From Vanessa cardui (Eukaryota > Arthropoda > Insecta > Lepidoptera > Nymphalidae), in NCBI RefSeq assembly GCF_905220365.1, contig NC_061126.1, positions 6,696,001-6,760,000 of the forward strand: 64,000 nucleotides of DNA, read 5' to 3'. The notes beneath the pieces are model-generated. The model was not told the DNA's origin. It did not search any database and was given only the letters and a program-made list of their open reading frames with translations. The translations under genes were made by a program, and so were the position numbers. Below, one piece after another: positions 47,721 through 57,790 of this stretch. How positions within the stretch are numbered: position 1 is the stretch's first letter; the number at the start of each line of letters is the position of its first letter.

Positions 47721-48416
47721 AAGAACTAAATTATTTCCTTCATTTCTTTAACATCTCTTTGTTTTAAATACAACCCTGTCTCCGTCCTCTTACAAATAAT
47801 AGTAAGACATTATTGTTATACGTCTGGGATTGCATACTTTAGTAATTAATAAAAACCCTAATTAAAGTTCAAAACGATTCCGTCACAAAAGGTATATTTA
47901 AAACAAAATATAAATATTTTTATATTCGATTATTTAGTAAGATATTTTACAGGAGCTTGCTGGTGTATTATAGTAGTGATACACAGTTCACGCTGTCCGT
48001 ACATCACTTGGTGAGAGCAACAAAAGGCTTATCGATGTGTCACTACCTAAGGCAAGCTATAAACTGGAATTTACCATGGGAATAACTGTTGGAAATAGTC
48101 GAACGCGTTCAAAGAGTGCTAGTCAACATTGGTACTGTGCCAAACTGTGCATGCTGGGGTAATGTAATTGTTTGTTGCGACGTCTAATGCACTGGTAACG
48201 ACGGGGCATCGCGACAACAGCCAAGCAATATTCACAAAAATATCACGTTTTTCTTAACATCCATGAGCTAGATAGTTTACCTCTTAGTGAGAAAATTACT
48301 TCAGTATAAAAGTAAACGGTGATTTTTTTAATTCCATTGAAACGTTTGTATCACGAAAGCCGGGACAAATTCAGTTTTTATTTTGGCCGTAACAATGCTT
48401 CTATAAGAGCAAACAA
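47721..48416. other. AT-rich DNA, no gene seen
   Basis: Moderately GC-rich between 47980 and 48220 without a credible ORF or repeat family. Confidence 0.5.
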
Positions 48417-48600
48417 TTGGATGGGAATCGCAAACACAGCGGAGGACCCACCTTATCCATAACTCATAAAAATGAACGAGCGAGCCGAACGGCGACTAGC
48501 AGAACAAACACGCAGGACAAACAAGTCCTACATATAAATTGTGCCGCGACATCATATTGCACCGCGTCGCCCGCGCCCTCTGTTACACAATACTCCTCCT
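48417..48600. promoter_or_regulatory. GC-richer island, weak candidate
   Basis: Contains GCACCGCGTCGCCCGCGCCC. A 92-codon frame starts here (non-ATG start, serine/threonine-rich) and has no domain. Called only on composition. Confidence 0.25.
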
Positions 48601-48720
48601 ATCAAACCCACGCTAATTCTAATTCTATTACAAACGTCACAATCATAACTCTTTTGAAAAGTCATTGTTATATAAATAAGCAATTTCACATTTAGTTTGA
48701 ATCTTAATGTAAATATATTA

Positions 48721-48766
48721 AATATTATGTACTTAAGGTCTATAATATTATGTACTTAAGGTCTAT
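48721..48766. repeat. Two-copy exact tandem repeat, 23-bp unit
   Basis: The 23-bp unit, containing ATTATGTACTTAAGGTC, is repeated exactly at 48721-48743 and 48744-48766. The lack of divergence suggests a recent duplication. Confidence 0.95.
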
Positions 48767-50529
48767 ATTATAATTATGTATTGAAATACAAAATAAGAAT
48801 AATGACAACTCGTCATAAAAACTGAAACGAATTTATTTGAATTTAAGTTTTCAATATTTATCTTGAGCTGCTGAGAGTTAATAGGTATTACATCTCTTTG
48901 AAAGATTGACAGTCTCGACTCCCGGCTAAAGACTGACATGGTATTTCATTAGGGTTCATTGTACTAAGTAAAAACTTAATAAAGTTTTACTAAAGAATTT
49001 CTAATTACAAAATTTACCTCTTCACGACATAGCAATATTTCAGGCCCGTGAAGGTATTTCCAATAAAGGACTTTGCCAAGTCATAATTCTTCAAAGTAAC
49101 GTGTAATAAGATGTAGATATTACAACATTCTTATAAGATTTAATAACTAGATTTATCTTAGAACTAAAATATTTTATTAATATAATTCAACTTACGGCAT
49201 TGGTCTTGAGATCATATGAAATAAGTAAGACATCGTATGAAAAATCTATTTCATTTCTTCACTTAATGTAACATAAGAAATGATAGAACATTAGTTTTGA
49301 GGATTTCTACTTTTTGGCGTGTGTAAAAATTTACAACATTGTACGTTTAAAGTTAGCCCTAACTCAAACAAAGAGAATTAGTGCTGGAAATAGCGCATAA
49401 ATTTTCTCCGCGAACGAGTAAAGAACATTAAGAAACAAAGATTACAGTTCGTATATAAGTTTTAACAATAAAAACTATTATATAAGGAAAATTTATATTA
49501 CCAGAAAAAATATGCAACCACTAACGTTCAAGCATTCAATTAAAGTAATATTAAAATCATAAGACAAAGTAAAATAGAACTGTAATGATCGATGCTACAT
49601 TATCACAAAAATAATTACTAATCCTGGTTATGGAATGCTTTTAAAAATTCCTATGGTTTTTTTAAAATAATAAATTATTATTAAGTGCCTATGTGGCAGG
49701 AAACAGTTAATAATATTATTTATTTTAATTGTTATTTATTAATCGTCCTAGAACTTACTTTCTAATGTATACATATATTATTTTGTAACAAGTTTCTAAC
49801 AAATCGTCCACGTGCCACGTGAATACACAATGATCTTGCAACTTAATACACGTGTCTTTTATTGAATTTAATCATGATAATTATTGCGTTGTTAATAATT
49901 TAAAATCTCATAACAGATTTACTTTTTATTTCATTCTGATTTGGGTTGCCGAAACTCAACCTCGGATTATAATAAAAGATGCCGAATTTATAGATATATT
50001 TACTTACATTATGGATTCCTTTAGCTACGTGGACGTTAACCAACAATAATTACTTAGCAATAAGCAACGCACACAGTTTAATTTTCTTAGGATTAAATGT
50101 TGTATTAAGCCGTTATGAAGGTCAGCCTTCAGTATTTACTGTGAACTACAAAACAATTCTACATTTGCTCTGAGCTCTATTGTAATGTAAATACAAGTAT
50201 CTATTTTTCTTCAAGGATCGTATCATTAATAGGAGAAATATGTTGCGCTGAAACGTACATAGAAGAGTAATTTTCCAGTTGTTTCGTACAGTTCAATAAG
50301 ACCATCGAGGTAAGAGGATCAAAGCGACCGTAATAGTTTACCACATACGAGAACGAACACAATGGATTCCTTTTATTTCTATCAAGTGAACTAATCAATT
50401 AATGTTTCATTTGCGAGAAGAATTTTATATTTATTTTATTATATATTTATGGATAGTCTCAGTCAAAGATTAAATGCAATACGTTGAGGCTTCTTAGCGC
50501 AGAACTTTAATAGATAAGAATCCCATATA
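48767..50529. other. AT-rich DNA, no gene seen
   Basis: Nothing recognised. Frames at 49852-50049 and 50201-50398 lack domains. Confidence 0.55.
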
Positions 50530-50765
50530 ACATAACCCAGTCACTCCTCCTAAAGGGGAGCCCGATACCTTCTAAGGGAAGGTATCCTTTTCTTATAAAA
50601 GCAAAAAAATAGATAACTTGTAAGCCTGCTGATCTCAAGATCTCCGGTTCGAATTCGGGATCGTGAGTATACTTTGCGTTTGTGCATACACATGGGCGCT
50701 ACGGCAACTTCTGCGGGGATGGCTAGTCTTTGAATCTTCAGGTTATATATTATTAGCCTTATTAC
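50530..50765 (+). mobile_element. tRNA-like SINE or retroposon segment with a hairpin
   Basis: GTAAGCCTGCTGATCTCAAG followed by a B-box-like GGTTCGAATTC (50647-50657) looks tRNA-derived. A body follows (TGTGCATACACATGGGCGCT, ACGGCAACTTCTGCGGGGAT, GGCTAGTCTTTGAATCTTCA) that I recall from a lepidopteran repeat. Upstream, GATACCTTC (50564-50572) and GAAGGTATC (50578-50586) form a perfect 9-bp stem with a 5-nt loop. No intact cloverleaf, so it is not a tRNA gene. Confidence 0.5.
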
Positions 50766-50952
50766 CCCTACACCCTACGAATCGTCATATTCACCTCATC
50801 TCATAATAATGAAACTACGGAAACGACGACAAAGCAGGAAGACAGGAATGAATACAAGTAATGAAATAGGTATGCCAGTGCATCATACCTGTAATAAATT
50901 TGAGTATATAATTTAAAACTAATTTGCCATCAATATCAGGAGAGCTTTTATT

Positions 50953-51130
50953 ATACGCTACAAAAAAGAGGGATAGAGGAAGGCCCCAAACAACTTGGGT
51001 GACAAATGTCCAAAGGGACATGAAGGTGTTGGGACTTCACGAACAAGACGCTCAAGAACGATGCAAATGGCGTCGCATGATTGGGAAAGCCGACCCCTCG
51101 TAATGGGATAAGGCGAGGCAGAAGAAGAAG
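50953..51130 (+). mobile_element. 5'-truncated LINE insertion with exact 18-bp target-site duplication
   Basis: A 178-bp insert lies between two exact copies of ATCAGGAGAGCTTTTATT (50935-50952 and 51131-51148). It encodes the C-terminal end of a LINE reverse-transcriptase ORF in one open frame (from 50975, stop TAA 51101-51103), with RGRPQTTWVTNVQRDMKVLG and WRRMIGKADPS before the stop. The 3' end is GATAAGGCGAGGCAGAAGAA then GAAG instead of poly-A. The D/P-S stop followed by TGGGATAAGGCGAGG is typical of a lepidopteran endonuclease-RT LINE distinct from that at 24301-25292. The intact duplication suggests a fairly recent insertion. Confidence 0.9.
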
Positions 51131-51177
51131 ATCAGGAGAGCTTTTATTGTGAAACGACTAGTAAATGTCGTTAGCAC

Positions 51178-51487
51178 ACAACAACAACAACTACAACAGC
51201 CTGTAAATTCCCACTGCTGGGTTAAAGGCCTTCTCTCCCTTTGAGGAGAAGGTTTGGAACATATTCCACCACGCTGTTCTAATGCGGGTTGGTGGAATAC
51301 ACATGTGGCAGAATTTCTATGAAATTTGTCACATGCAGGTTCCCTCACGATGTTTTCCTTTACCGCTGAGCACGAGATGAATTATAAAGACAAATTAAGC
51401 ACATGAAACAGCGGTGCTTGCATGGGTTTGAAACTGCAATCATTGGTTAAGATGCACGCGTTCTAACCACTGGGCCATCTCGACTAT
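51178..51487 (-). mobile_element. tRNA-derived SINE (family S2), full length, with 10-bp target-site duplication
   Basis: The minus strand starts ATAGTCGAGATGGCCCAGTG, with TGGCCCAGTGG as A box and GTTTCAAACCC as B box. The body runs through TCATCTCGTGCTCAGCGGTA, AAAACATCGTGAGGGAACCT and CCACATGTGTATTCCACCAA. It ends in a TTGTTGTTGTTG tail. TTAGCACACA occurs exactly on both sides (51171-51180 and 51488-51497), overlapping the tail by 3 bp. Expected RNA polymerase III transcription; mobilised in trans by a LINE. Related relics: 40055-40312, 43502-43625, 61860-61945. Confidence 0.9.
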
Positions 51488-51497
51488 TTAGCACACA

Positions 51498-51599
51498 TAT
51501 TACTATAATTTTATGATATCATTATATTAATACCAAAAAACAAAAGATTAACGAACCAAAAAGTCTCAAAGAACGAAATTATATGTAAAGCTATGACTT
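51498..51599. other. AT-rich spacer
   Basis: Nothing recognised. Confidence 0.6.
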
Positions 51600-51800
51600 C
51601 GAATATTTACATAATTCGATTGCGTATAAACGATCTAGTCGGAGAGTTCGTATGCAATCGCGTCACGAAAAGAGACGTTTTGAAAGTGGTCACGTAAAAT
51701 TTTACGTTTGAGCTCCGCATCGCACCGACAGCTCTTCGAACGTAATCCAATCAGAGGCAATGGCGCTGGACACGGTGTCAATTTAGCATCGCGACGATAT
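51600..51800. promoter_or_regulatory. GC-richer island with a 16-bp perfect palindrome
   Basis: ACGTAAAATTTTACGT (51692-51707) is a perfect palindrome made of two TTTACG-type half sites, which resemble Caudal-class homeodomain sites. GTAATCCAATCAGAGGC follows. No ORF. Candidate regulatory element. Confidence 0.4.
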
Positions 51801-52859
51801 CACGCATTTATTGTAAATAAAAAACTACTTCCAAATAAAACCAAGGCACTACCTACTATGTTTTTAGGTTACTTTTGCTCCTATTAAATTCCTATATTTA
51901 TTTTATGACTGTATTTAAATTATATATTTATTTACGTATTTAAAACAAGGAATCTACTTAGTGTTCTATACGTATAGTTTGAAGAAATTTATTTTTATTG
52001 ATAACTTAGAAATATTTTTAAATTGTAAAAAAGCATAATAAATTCTAACACGTAGAAACATTACAGATGTTTCGCTTTTCATTTATTTATATTATTTCTT
52101 TCTTTCCATAATAGGATTTTTCACTTCAATGAATATCATATAATTTCAATTATGGCTTACGAGTGTATTGACATTTAATTTTAAACGAATGCACGTGAGG
52201 TATATAGCCTTAATTATTATGAATGTTGATTAAGAAACTGGGCAGCCATCATGCATGCATGTTTTCAAAAACGTTTATTTCTATTTCTGTAAATACTAAT
52301 AGCAGGGTAAGTAGCAACTACGGTAGTATTAAACGCGATTTATAAGAACAGGTCAAGTCAAACACGTAGTCTGCAAATAAAACAAGACGCGCTTTTAATA
52401 CTTATTATTTACGATCCCTAATAGCTGGGCGGTGAAACTACCTGAAGAAGTTCGAGTTGCCGCCTGTTATGGACTCGCCTAGAATATTTAACGCTTTTTG
52501 GCCAGTAACTTTACTCGCCACATACCCGCGTTGGACTTATAAACAGATAATCACTCTTCAAATGTAATTAACAATACAAGTTTACATGAACAAATAGTTT
52601 GGCAGCGTTTTCAGTTATCGTTATTGCTAAAATATATTATATAATATAAATAAAGGAATCACTATTATCGAATTTGCTGCTGTCATGAACATATACCATA
52701 CCACATTCAAACGAGCTTTGAAATCAGTATAATATGTTATTTGTGCAATATCTTGTTGAAAACAAAATTATATGGCAAAAAATACAAACAAATGATCCGG
52801 TTAGAAAGGAAAGCAGTTAAGCGATTTGTGGCGTATTAATAAAACGATTAAACGAAGTT
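51801..52859. other. AT-rich DNA, no gene seen
   Basis: Nothing recognised. Confidence 0.55.
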
Positions 52860-53540
52860 ATCCGTGGTAATCTGAGAGCGACGCGGCGCGGCAGATGGCC
52901 ACAATTCCCAAACTTTGATGACGAACGGCTGCATCTCTCCAACGGGAATCAAGCAACGATTAGGACTTTTGTTTAAAACTACTTGCACTCAGAAAATACA
53001 TTTCTTTAAATACTTTTATACTCTTGGATATAATTGTTTATAAACGTTAAAGCTTTGTTAGAACCTATACTACAAAAAAGGAAACTCTGCCTAATTTACA
53101 CAGGCTTTCTGTTTTTTCTGACAGGACTAATGACAGGCATTCGTCTACTGAATTTGATGTCAATCGGTGTCCGTCGTTTGATGACTCGTCAAAATTACTT
53201 CCTATGTTGTTAAGTGCAGGAAATTGTGACTCCTCCATCGACACACCTATTAAACGGTAACTGCCTTCGCGTTTCAGCACGCCTCTTTATGTACGTCGAT
53301 AACCAAATCATGCAGATACTGTAAAATGTTTATTTCAAACTACTTTCGAGGGTTTATGAAATGTATGTATAAAAATGTCCTATAGATGGATAAATCTACG
53401 TTAAAGCGGCAAACGGTGCTTGAGGCAATATCTCGGCAACAGCAGCTGTGAAGTAATGGCGCCGACACTTTACGCGATGCGATTACGACCACCTAAACAT
53501 TCATTACAAGTAATGTCCGTCATTTATCTGTCCTAATCAC
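52860..53540. promoter_or_regulatory. GC-richer islands flanking an unplaced ORF
   Basis: Islands at 52860-52960 (AGCGACGCGGCGCGGCAGAT) and 53400-53520 (AGTAATGGCGCCGACACTTT) lie either side of a 71-codon minus frame (53065-53280). That frame reads ESQFPALNNIGSNFDESSND and TSNSVDECLSLVLSEKTESL. Its residues are protein-like and not AT-driven, but it starts on GTG, has no splice context and no family I know. It could be a transposon or gene relic. Confidence 0.3.
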
Positions 53541-55114
53541 TGAGTAATACCAGCATTAAAAAATGAAATCACAAACAAGCTTAACTATAATTTAATATCT
53601 GAAGACGTAATTGCGCATATAAACTGTTAGACTAGATATTTGTTTGGAATTCGGTGTTATAGATCCGGCTATGTTAAATGTTTTACGATTTAATCAACCC
53701 CAAGCAATCAAGCAAGACAAATAGTTAGCTCATCTGCATCTATACGAGTCGGATCTACCGCTAACAACGAATCGATATTTCACCTTTACGTTCCTGGGAG
53801 GTATACAGCAAACGTATTTACATATTATATTATTTATATATATTTTTGAATACTTATATAAAATTAGGTCAACTTGATATATTTTTAGAGAGTCGTTTAT
53901 ATTTCTCAAATTAAAACGATATTCATAACGTCACCCAGCTACAGGCAAAAAAATTAAATACTAGTGTTTCATAATATTTGATATAACGTACAAAATACTC
54001 AAATGAAAAGTTTTAAAGGTAATAAATTAAATAATAGTTTTAAAATAAAATATATAGTAGAATATGTGCCATAAACACTCAGGGGAGTAGAGATGGGCGG
54101 TGAAATGACAACGTAAGCACACCATGCTGTTTGTCGTCACGTCAAACGAGTCGGTTATCCCCAGTGTTCCACTAGATGACATCAAAAAGTCTCACATCAG
54201 AAAACTTAAAAAAAAAAAATTGCCATTCAACTAAGTTATTACCTAACAGTTACTATGAATATGATACTTAAAAGAAATTAGGAGTTTTAAAAATACACAT
54301 TTTCATTGACCAATCAGAGTACAAAATATAATCACTTCCTGCCTTACAAATTACGATATATAATAATTAATGCTTCAAGATTTGAAATGTTACAAAAAGA
54401 ACATCACATTATGAAATGGAATAGTAATTATAAACAAAAAATACAACTAAGATGACAACATAAGCCAGTAGGTTATTAAAAAAAAACATGCTTTTATTCA
54501 ATCTCCGCACTAAAACGAATACATTTTTTTATAATTTTGAGTACAAAATGTGCACCGGTTGGATAAAAGTGGAAAAATTCAATCGCAAGAATTAAACCAC
54601 ACATTCTAATTAAGTTGAATAAAACTTGTAAAATTATAATTAAGCCATGAATGGGGTTGTACTGACATAATATTTTTTTAATTAGTGTTACGGTTACCTA
54701 AACCTCATAAAAGGTAATCGTTTAAGAGTAGGGCTATATAGGCGAGTGCTCAATCGTACTAATGGTAGGAACCACAAGCGCAGTCTCCGAGGAAATACTA
54801 ACTAAATATGTAATGGTTATCGACTCTATACTCGACCCAATTTAACACTGACCAAATAATCCTACTGAACGTACCTAACTAACAGCAGGTGGAATTTATC
54901 ATAAATGTTATATTTAGAAAGCTTATTTCATTAATCGACGTTGTTCGGAAACAACGAAGTCCAATTGAAAAAAAAAAAACAATAAACTACTATAAATCTT
55001 ATAACGAACTTCTTAGAATGTTTTTGCCATTTTGTCTGTAGAATTTAATCTTAGATTTAGTGTTTTATATTATGCATATCACTTGATATAATACAATTTT
55101 CCTTTTAATTTATA
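53541..55114. other. AT-rich DNA, no gene seen
   Basis: Nothing recognised. Mildly GC-rich at 54095-54190 and 54740-54800. Confidence 0.55.
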
Positions 55115-55363
55115 ATGAAGCGCAAAGAATACGTTTCTTTCGGTCCATTTTATTATAACTCGCCAACTCTTAATTTCAAAAGACTTTCCAGAAAGTGCGA
55201 GTGCAGTAAAACAACTTTTGAGCCTTATTTTCTCGTTCCGAAATTGCAGTGGTTTAAGCGAGATTTCATTTGTATGGAAGCCGGTATAATCTGGAATAAT
55301 ACCGCAGTAGCGGCGCAGGCCTTCAAAGACGCCACTCGTCCGCGCCGCAGTTGCCGCCTGTAA
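55115..55363 (+). CDS. Unsupported ATG ORF over a GC-rich island (82 codons)
   Basis: ATG-initiated, 82 codons, KRKEYVSFGPFYYNSPTLNF near the start and an arginine-rich end (DATRPRRSCRL). The 3' third is GC-rich (GTAGCGGCGCAGGCCTTC), and an opposite-strand frame (55323-55574) overlaps it. No domain, signal peptide or splice site supports it. A non-coding GC island is more likely. Confidence 0.12.
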   Translation: MKRKEYVSFGPFYYNSPTLNFKRLSRKCECSKTTFEPYFLVPKLQWFKRDFICMEAGIIWNNTAVAAQAFKDATRPRRSCRL

Positions 55364-55976
55364 TGAGTTTTTTTTTTAAATGCGCAACACATTCACACAC
55401 CATGTCGAGTTCCACTGGATTTAACATAGTGCAATTTAAAAATACCATGCCGTACCGCAAACTCTGCCTACTCGATTTTTGCTTAATGATTATTATAAAA
55501 TTAATGAAGATGCTAAAGTAAAAAAGTAATCTGCTTTTATGTTCGAGAAATATATTATTGAAGGAGTTTTCCAAGCCAGTGTAGGGAATGAAATCCAGTT
55601 GAAGCCGACTTGATTACTGCGACCCGTGCGCTACTCGTCGGTTCACAATTGGAAGGATTATGAGGAATTTAAAGTGCGATGACGATTTGAATACGAACAT
55701 AAGGAGCGTTTTATTTTTTTAAATTAAACGAAATTGCCATAACATAAAACGCATTCCGCATCATTTGCGATTTCTTTACAAATTTAATAACAATGTAAAT
55801 TTATTTGATGATACGTCTAACAGCGAAGATATTATACAAATTATATTTTATTACTAAAATTCAAGAAGGGTTAATGAGCAAAATTCCGCAATGTGGTTTC
55901 TATTGAGAAACATTCCTTTGTTTGAAAAAAATATAGTACGGCGATATTTTTTGTACATAACGAAACGATGTCATAT
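55364..55976. other. AT-rich spacer
   Basis: Nothing recognised. Confidence 0.55.
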
Positions 55977-56160
55977 TATAAGAAGGCAAAGAGCGCGGAG
56001 CAGTAGTTGTAAGGGCGGCGCGCAGTGACTGCGAGTCGGCGAGAACGGAAGGAAAGCGCTGCTAATTACTCGCCGCCCGAAGCAAAGCCTGCCTGCATCC
56101 TGCGCGCTAGGACAAGCGACGCCTGCTCGGAGGAAACTGCTGTGTGCGTGGTACGTACGA
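55977..56160 (+). promoter_or_regulatory. Candidate promoter and non-coding first exon
   Basis: A TATA-like TATAAGAAGG (55977) is followed 25 bp later by GCAGTAG (possible initiator, A at 56002). About 149 nt of very GC-rich sequence without a single ATG follows, ending at GCGTG|GTACGTACG, a plausible donor at 56151. The base change at the left edge is abrupt. The frame at 56025-56261 starts on GTG and crosses the donor, so it is not called a gene. This is the best 5'-UTR-like block on the plus strand; the gene it would serve is not in view. Confidence 0.3.
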
Positions 56161-57471
56161 GTATAATCTTAGTTTTAGATCTCTTCGCGATTGCCAGACA
56201 TATCGTTGACACTGATATAGGAAGTTCATACGCAGTTATTAAATATGTGGAAGTTCATTAATATATATTACAAAAGGTACTTTTATAATTTATTTTACAG
56301 ATATCTCAATGTATCGACAGACATTTTTCTCAAATTTGAAACTTATTCATTTATAAATAAAAAAAATTTACATCCAAAACAAGGTAAGAAAGCCAGGTAT
56401 TTAAATTAAGGTATTTGAGTTTTTCTGCTTATAGTATAATAGCATATTTTCAACTAGGAAAAGTTAGATTTCATTCGCACAATGAATACGTGAATGATTT
56501 TTTTTAAATACTTGTTAAATGTTTGTCTGCATGTTTATTCATTTAATGTATTTTTTATTTAAAAAATACCTTTTCTCCATATAAACTCATCTATATCTAA
56601 TGCCATGCTTCTCCGATTGTATGTTATTATAGTAAGAATGAATATGATAATTTTTACTTTTCGTTTTTATATGTAGATATAGTTTTATAATATACAGCAG
56701 AACCGGCCAGATTTATACGTCAAATTATAATAGTACAAATTTCAGGGCTAAATATTCAGCGATTTGATAAGCGTTCTATTGTTATCCATATGGATACATA
56801 TCGGCCTACTATTATTTATCTGTGATAATTTTATAAATTTGAAAGTAGCTCAGTCTGTATTTTTTTTACCACATAATGGTTAATGTATTTAACAGATCGT
56901 AATGTAATCTAACAACGGCAAACCGTGACCTGAATAAAGACGTATAAATTACGAGGTAAAAAAATAACTTACAATCTTTTTTTTTTGATGACGACGAAAG
57001 TTCTAAGAAACATCTACTATAGAAATATTTATATACATTGAAACCACAGCAGAATTTTTTTTCGATGTAGCCATAAAGTTAAAAATGCTTTGAATTACTA
57101 AAACAAGCTGCTCTAATATCTCATAATAATTTTTATATAAATAAAATCTTATTACAATTTAAACCGATAATATTAAAGTACCTGTATTCAAAATATCAAT
57201 TTGTGTTATATTCGCACGACTTCTCTCGACGATTACAAATGACGACTGAGGTAGTAAACCTTTTACACCGGTGGACGCGAGTTCAATTTCTTCTCGAAAA
57301 TATACAATCATTACTCCTGCCTTACTACACTTCGAAGTTGATCATAGATCATATTTCAAAACAAATCACGAATAATATTATAAAAATCACTCCTGTAATC
57401 GACACTGTTCCGGGATGAATTATCTGTATGATCGTGCCAAGACAAAGATTAAGATATCACTTCACAAATAA
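56161..57471. other. AT-rich DNA, no gene seen
   Basis: Nothing recognised. The frame at 57203-57418 lacks features. Confidence 0.55.
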
Positions 57472-57790
57472 ATGTTGAATCCATGTGTTACTGTAGTAAT
57501 TAGAAAGATTCCACCCAGTACAGAACTTTGTAATGCACAAAGAACTCACAAAAGGGCGAAGAGCGAGACGCTCGCCCTACTACAGCGCGCCGCCGCCGCG
57601 TGGATAGCCATTCATAATATTGTAATAACGGCTCCCAGCAGCAGTTATTCCGTGCTTAAACGTTTTACTGCGGTCATTATCTACCCGCTGAAAGGATATG
57701 CAGGCGATAAATTGTAGAGCCTTACCTACATACATACAACAGCACTTATCTTGAAATCTAACCGCGCCACGCCGTCTTTATAGCGGAAAT
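57472..57790. promoter_or_regulatory. GC-rich island with bulged hairpin
   Basis: GGGCG (57554-57558)/CGCCC (57573-57577) enclose AGCG/CGCT with a 3-nt loop, giving 9 paired bases with a 3-nt bulge. Next to it is a CTACAGCGCGCCGCCGCCGC stretch. An 81-codon ATG frame (57472-57717, with LALLQRAAAAWIAIHNIVIT) spans the island. It has no recognised domain, and alanine runs are expected from GCC repeats. Confidence 0.3.

Noticed and set aside
50646..50665. tRNA gene suggested by the B-box-like GGTTCGAATTC
   Set aside because: No acceptor stem or A box at the right place; it belongs to a retroposon-like segment.
57203..57300. Possible SINE promoter (GAGTTCAATTTC)
   Set aside because: No A box at the expected distance and no recognisable SINE body.
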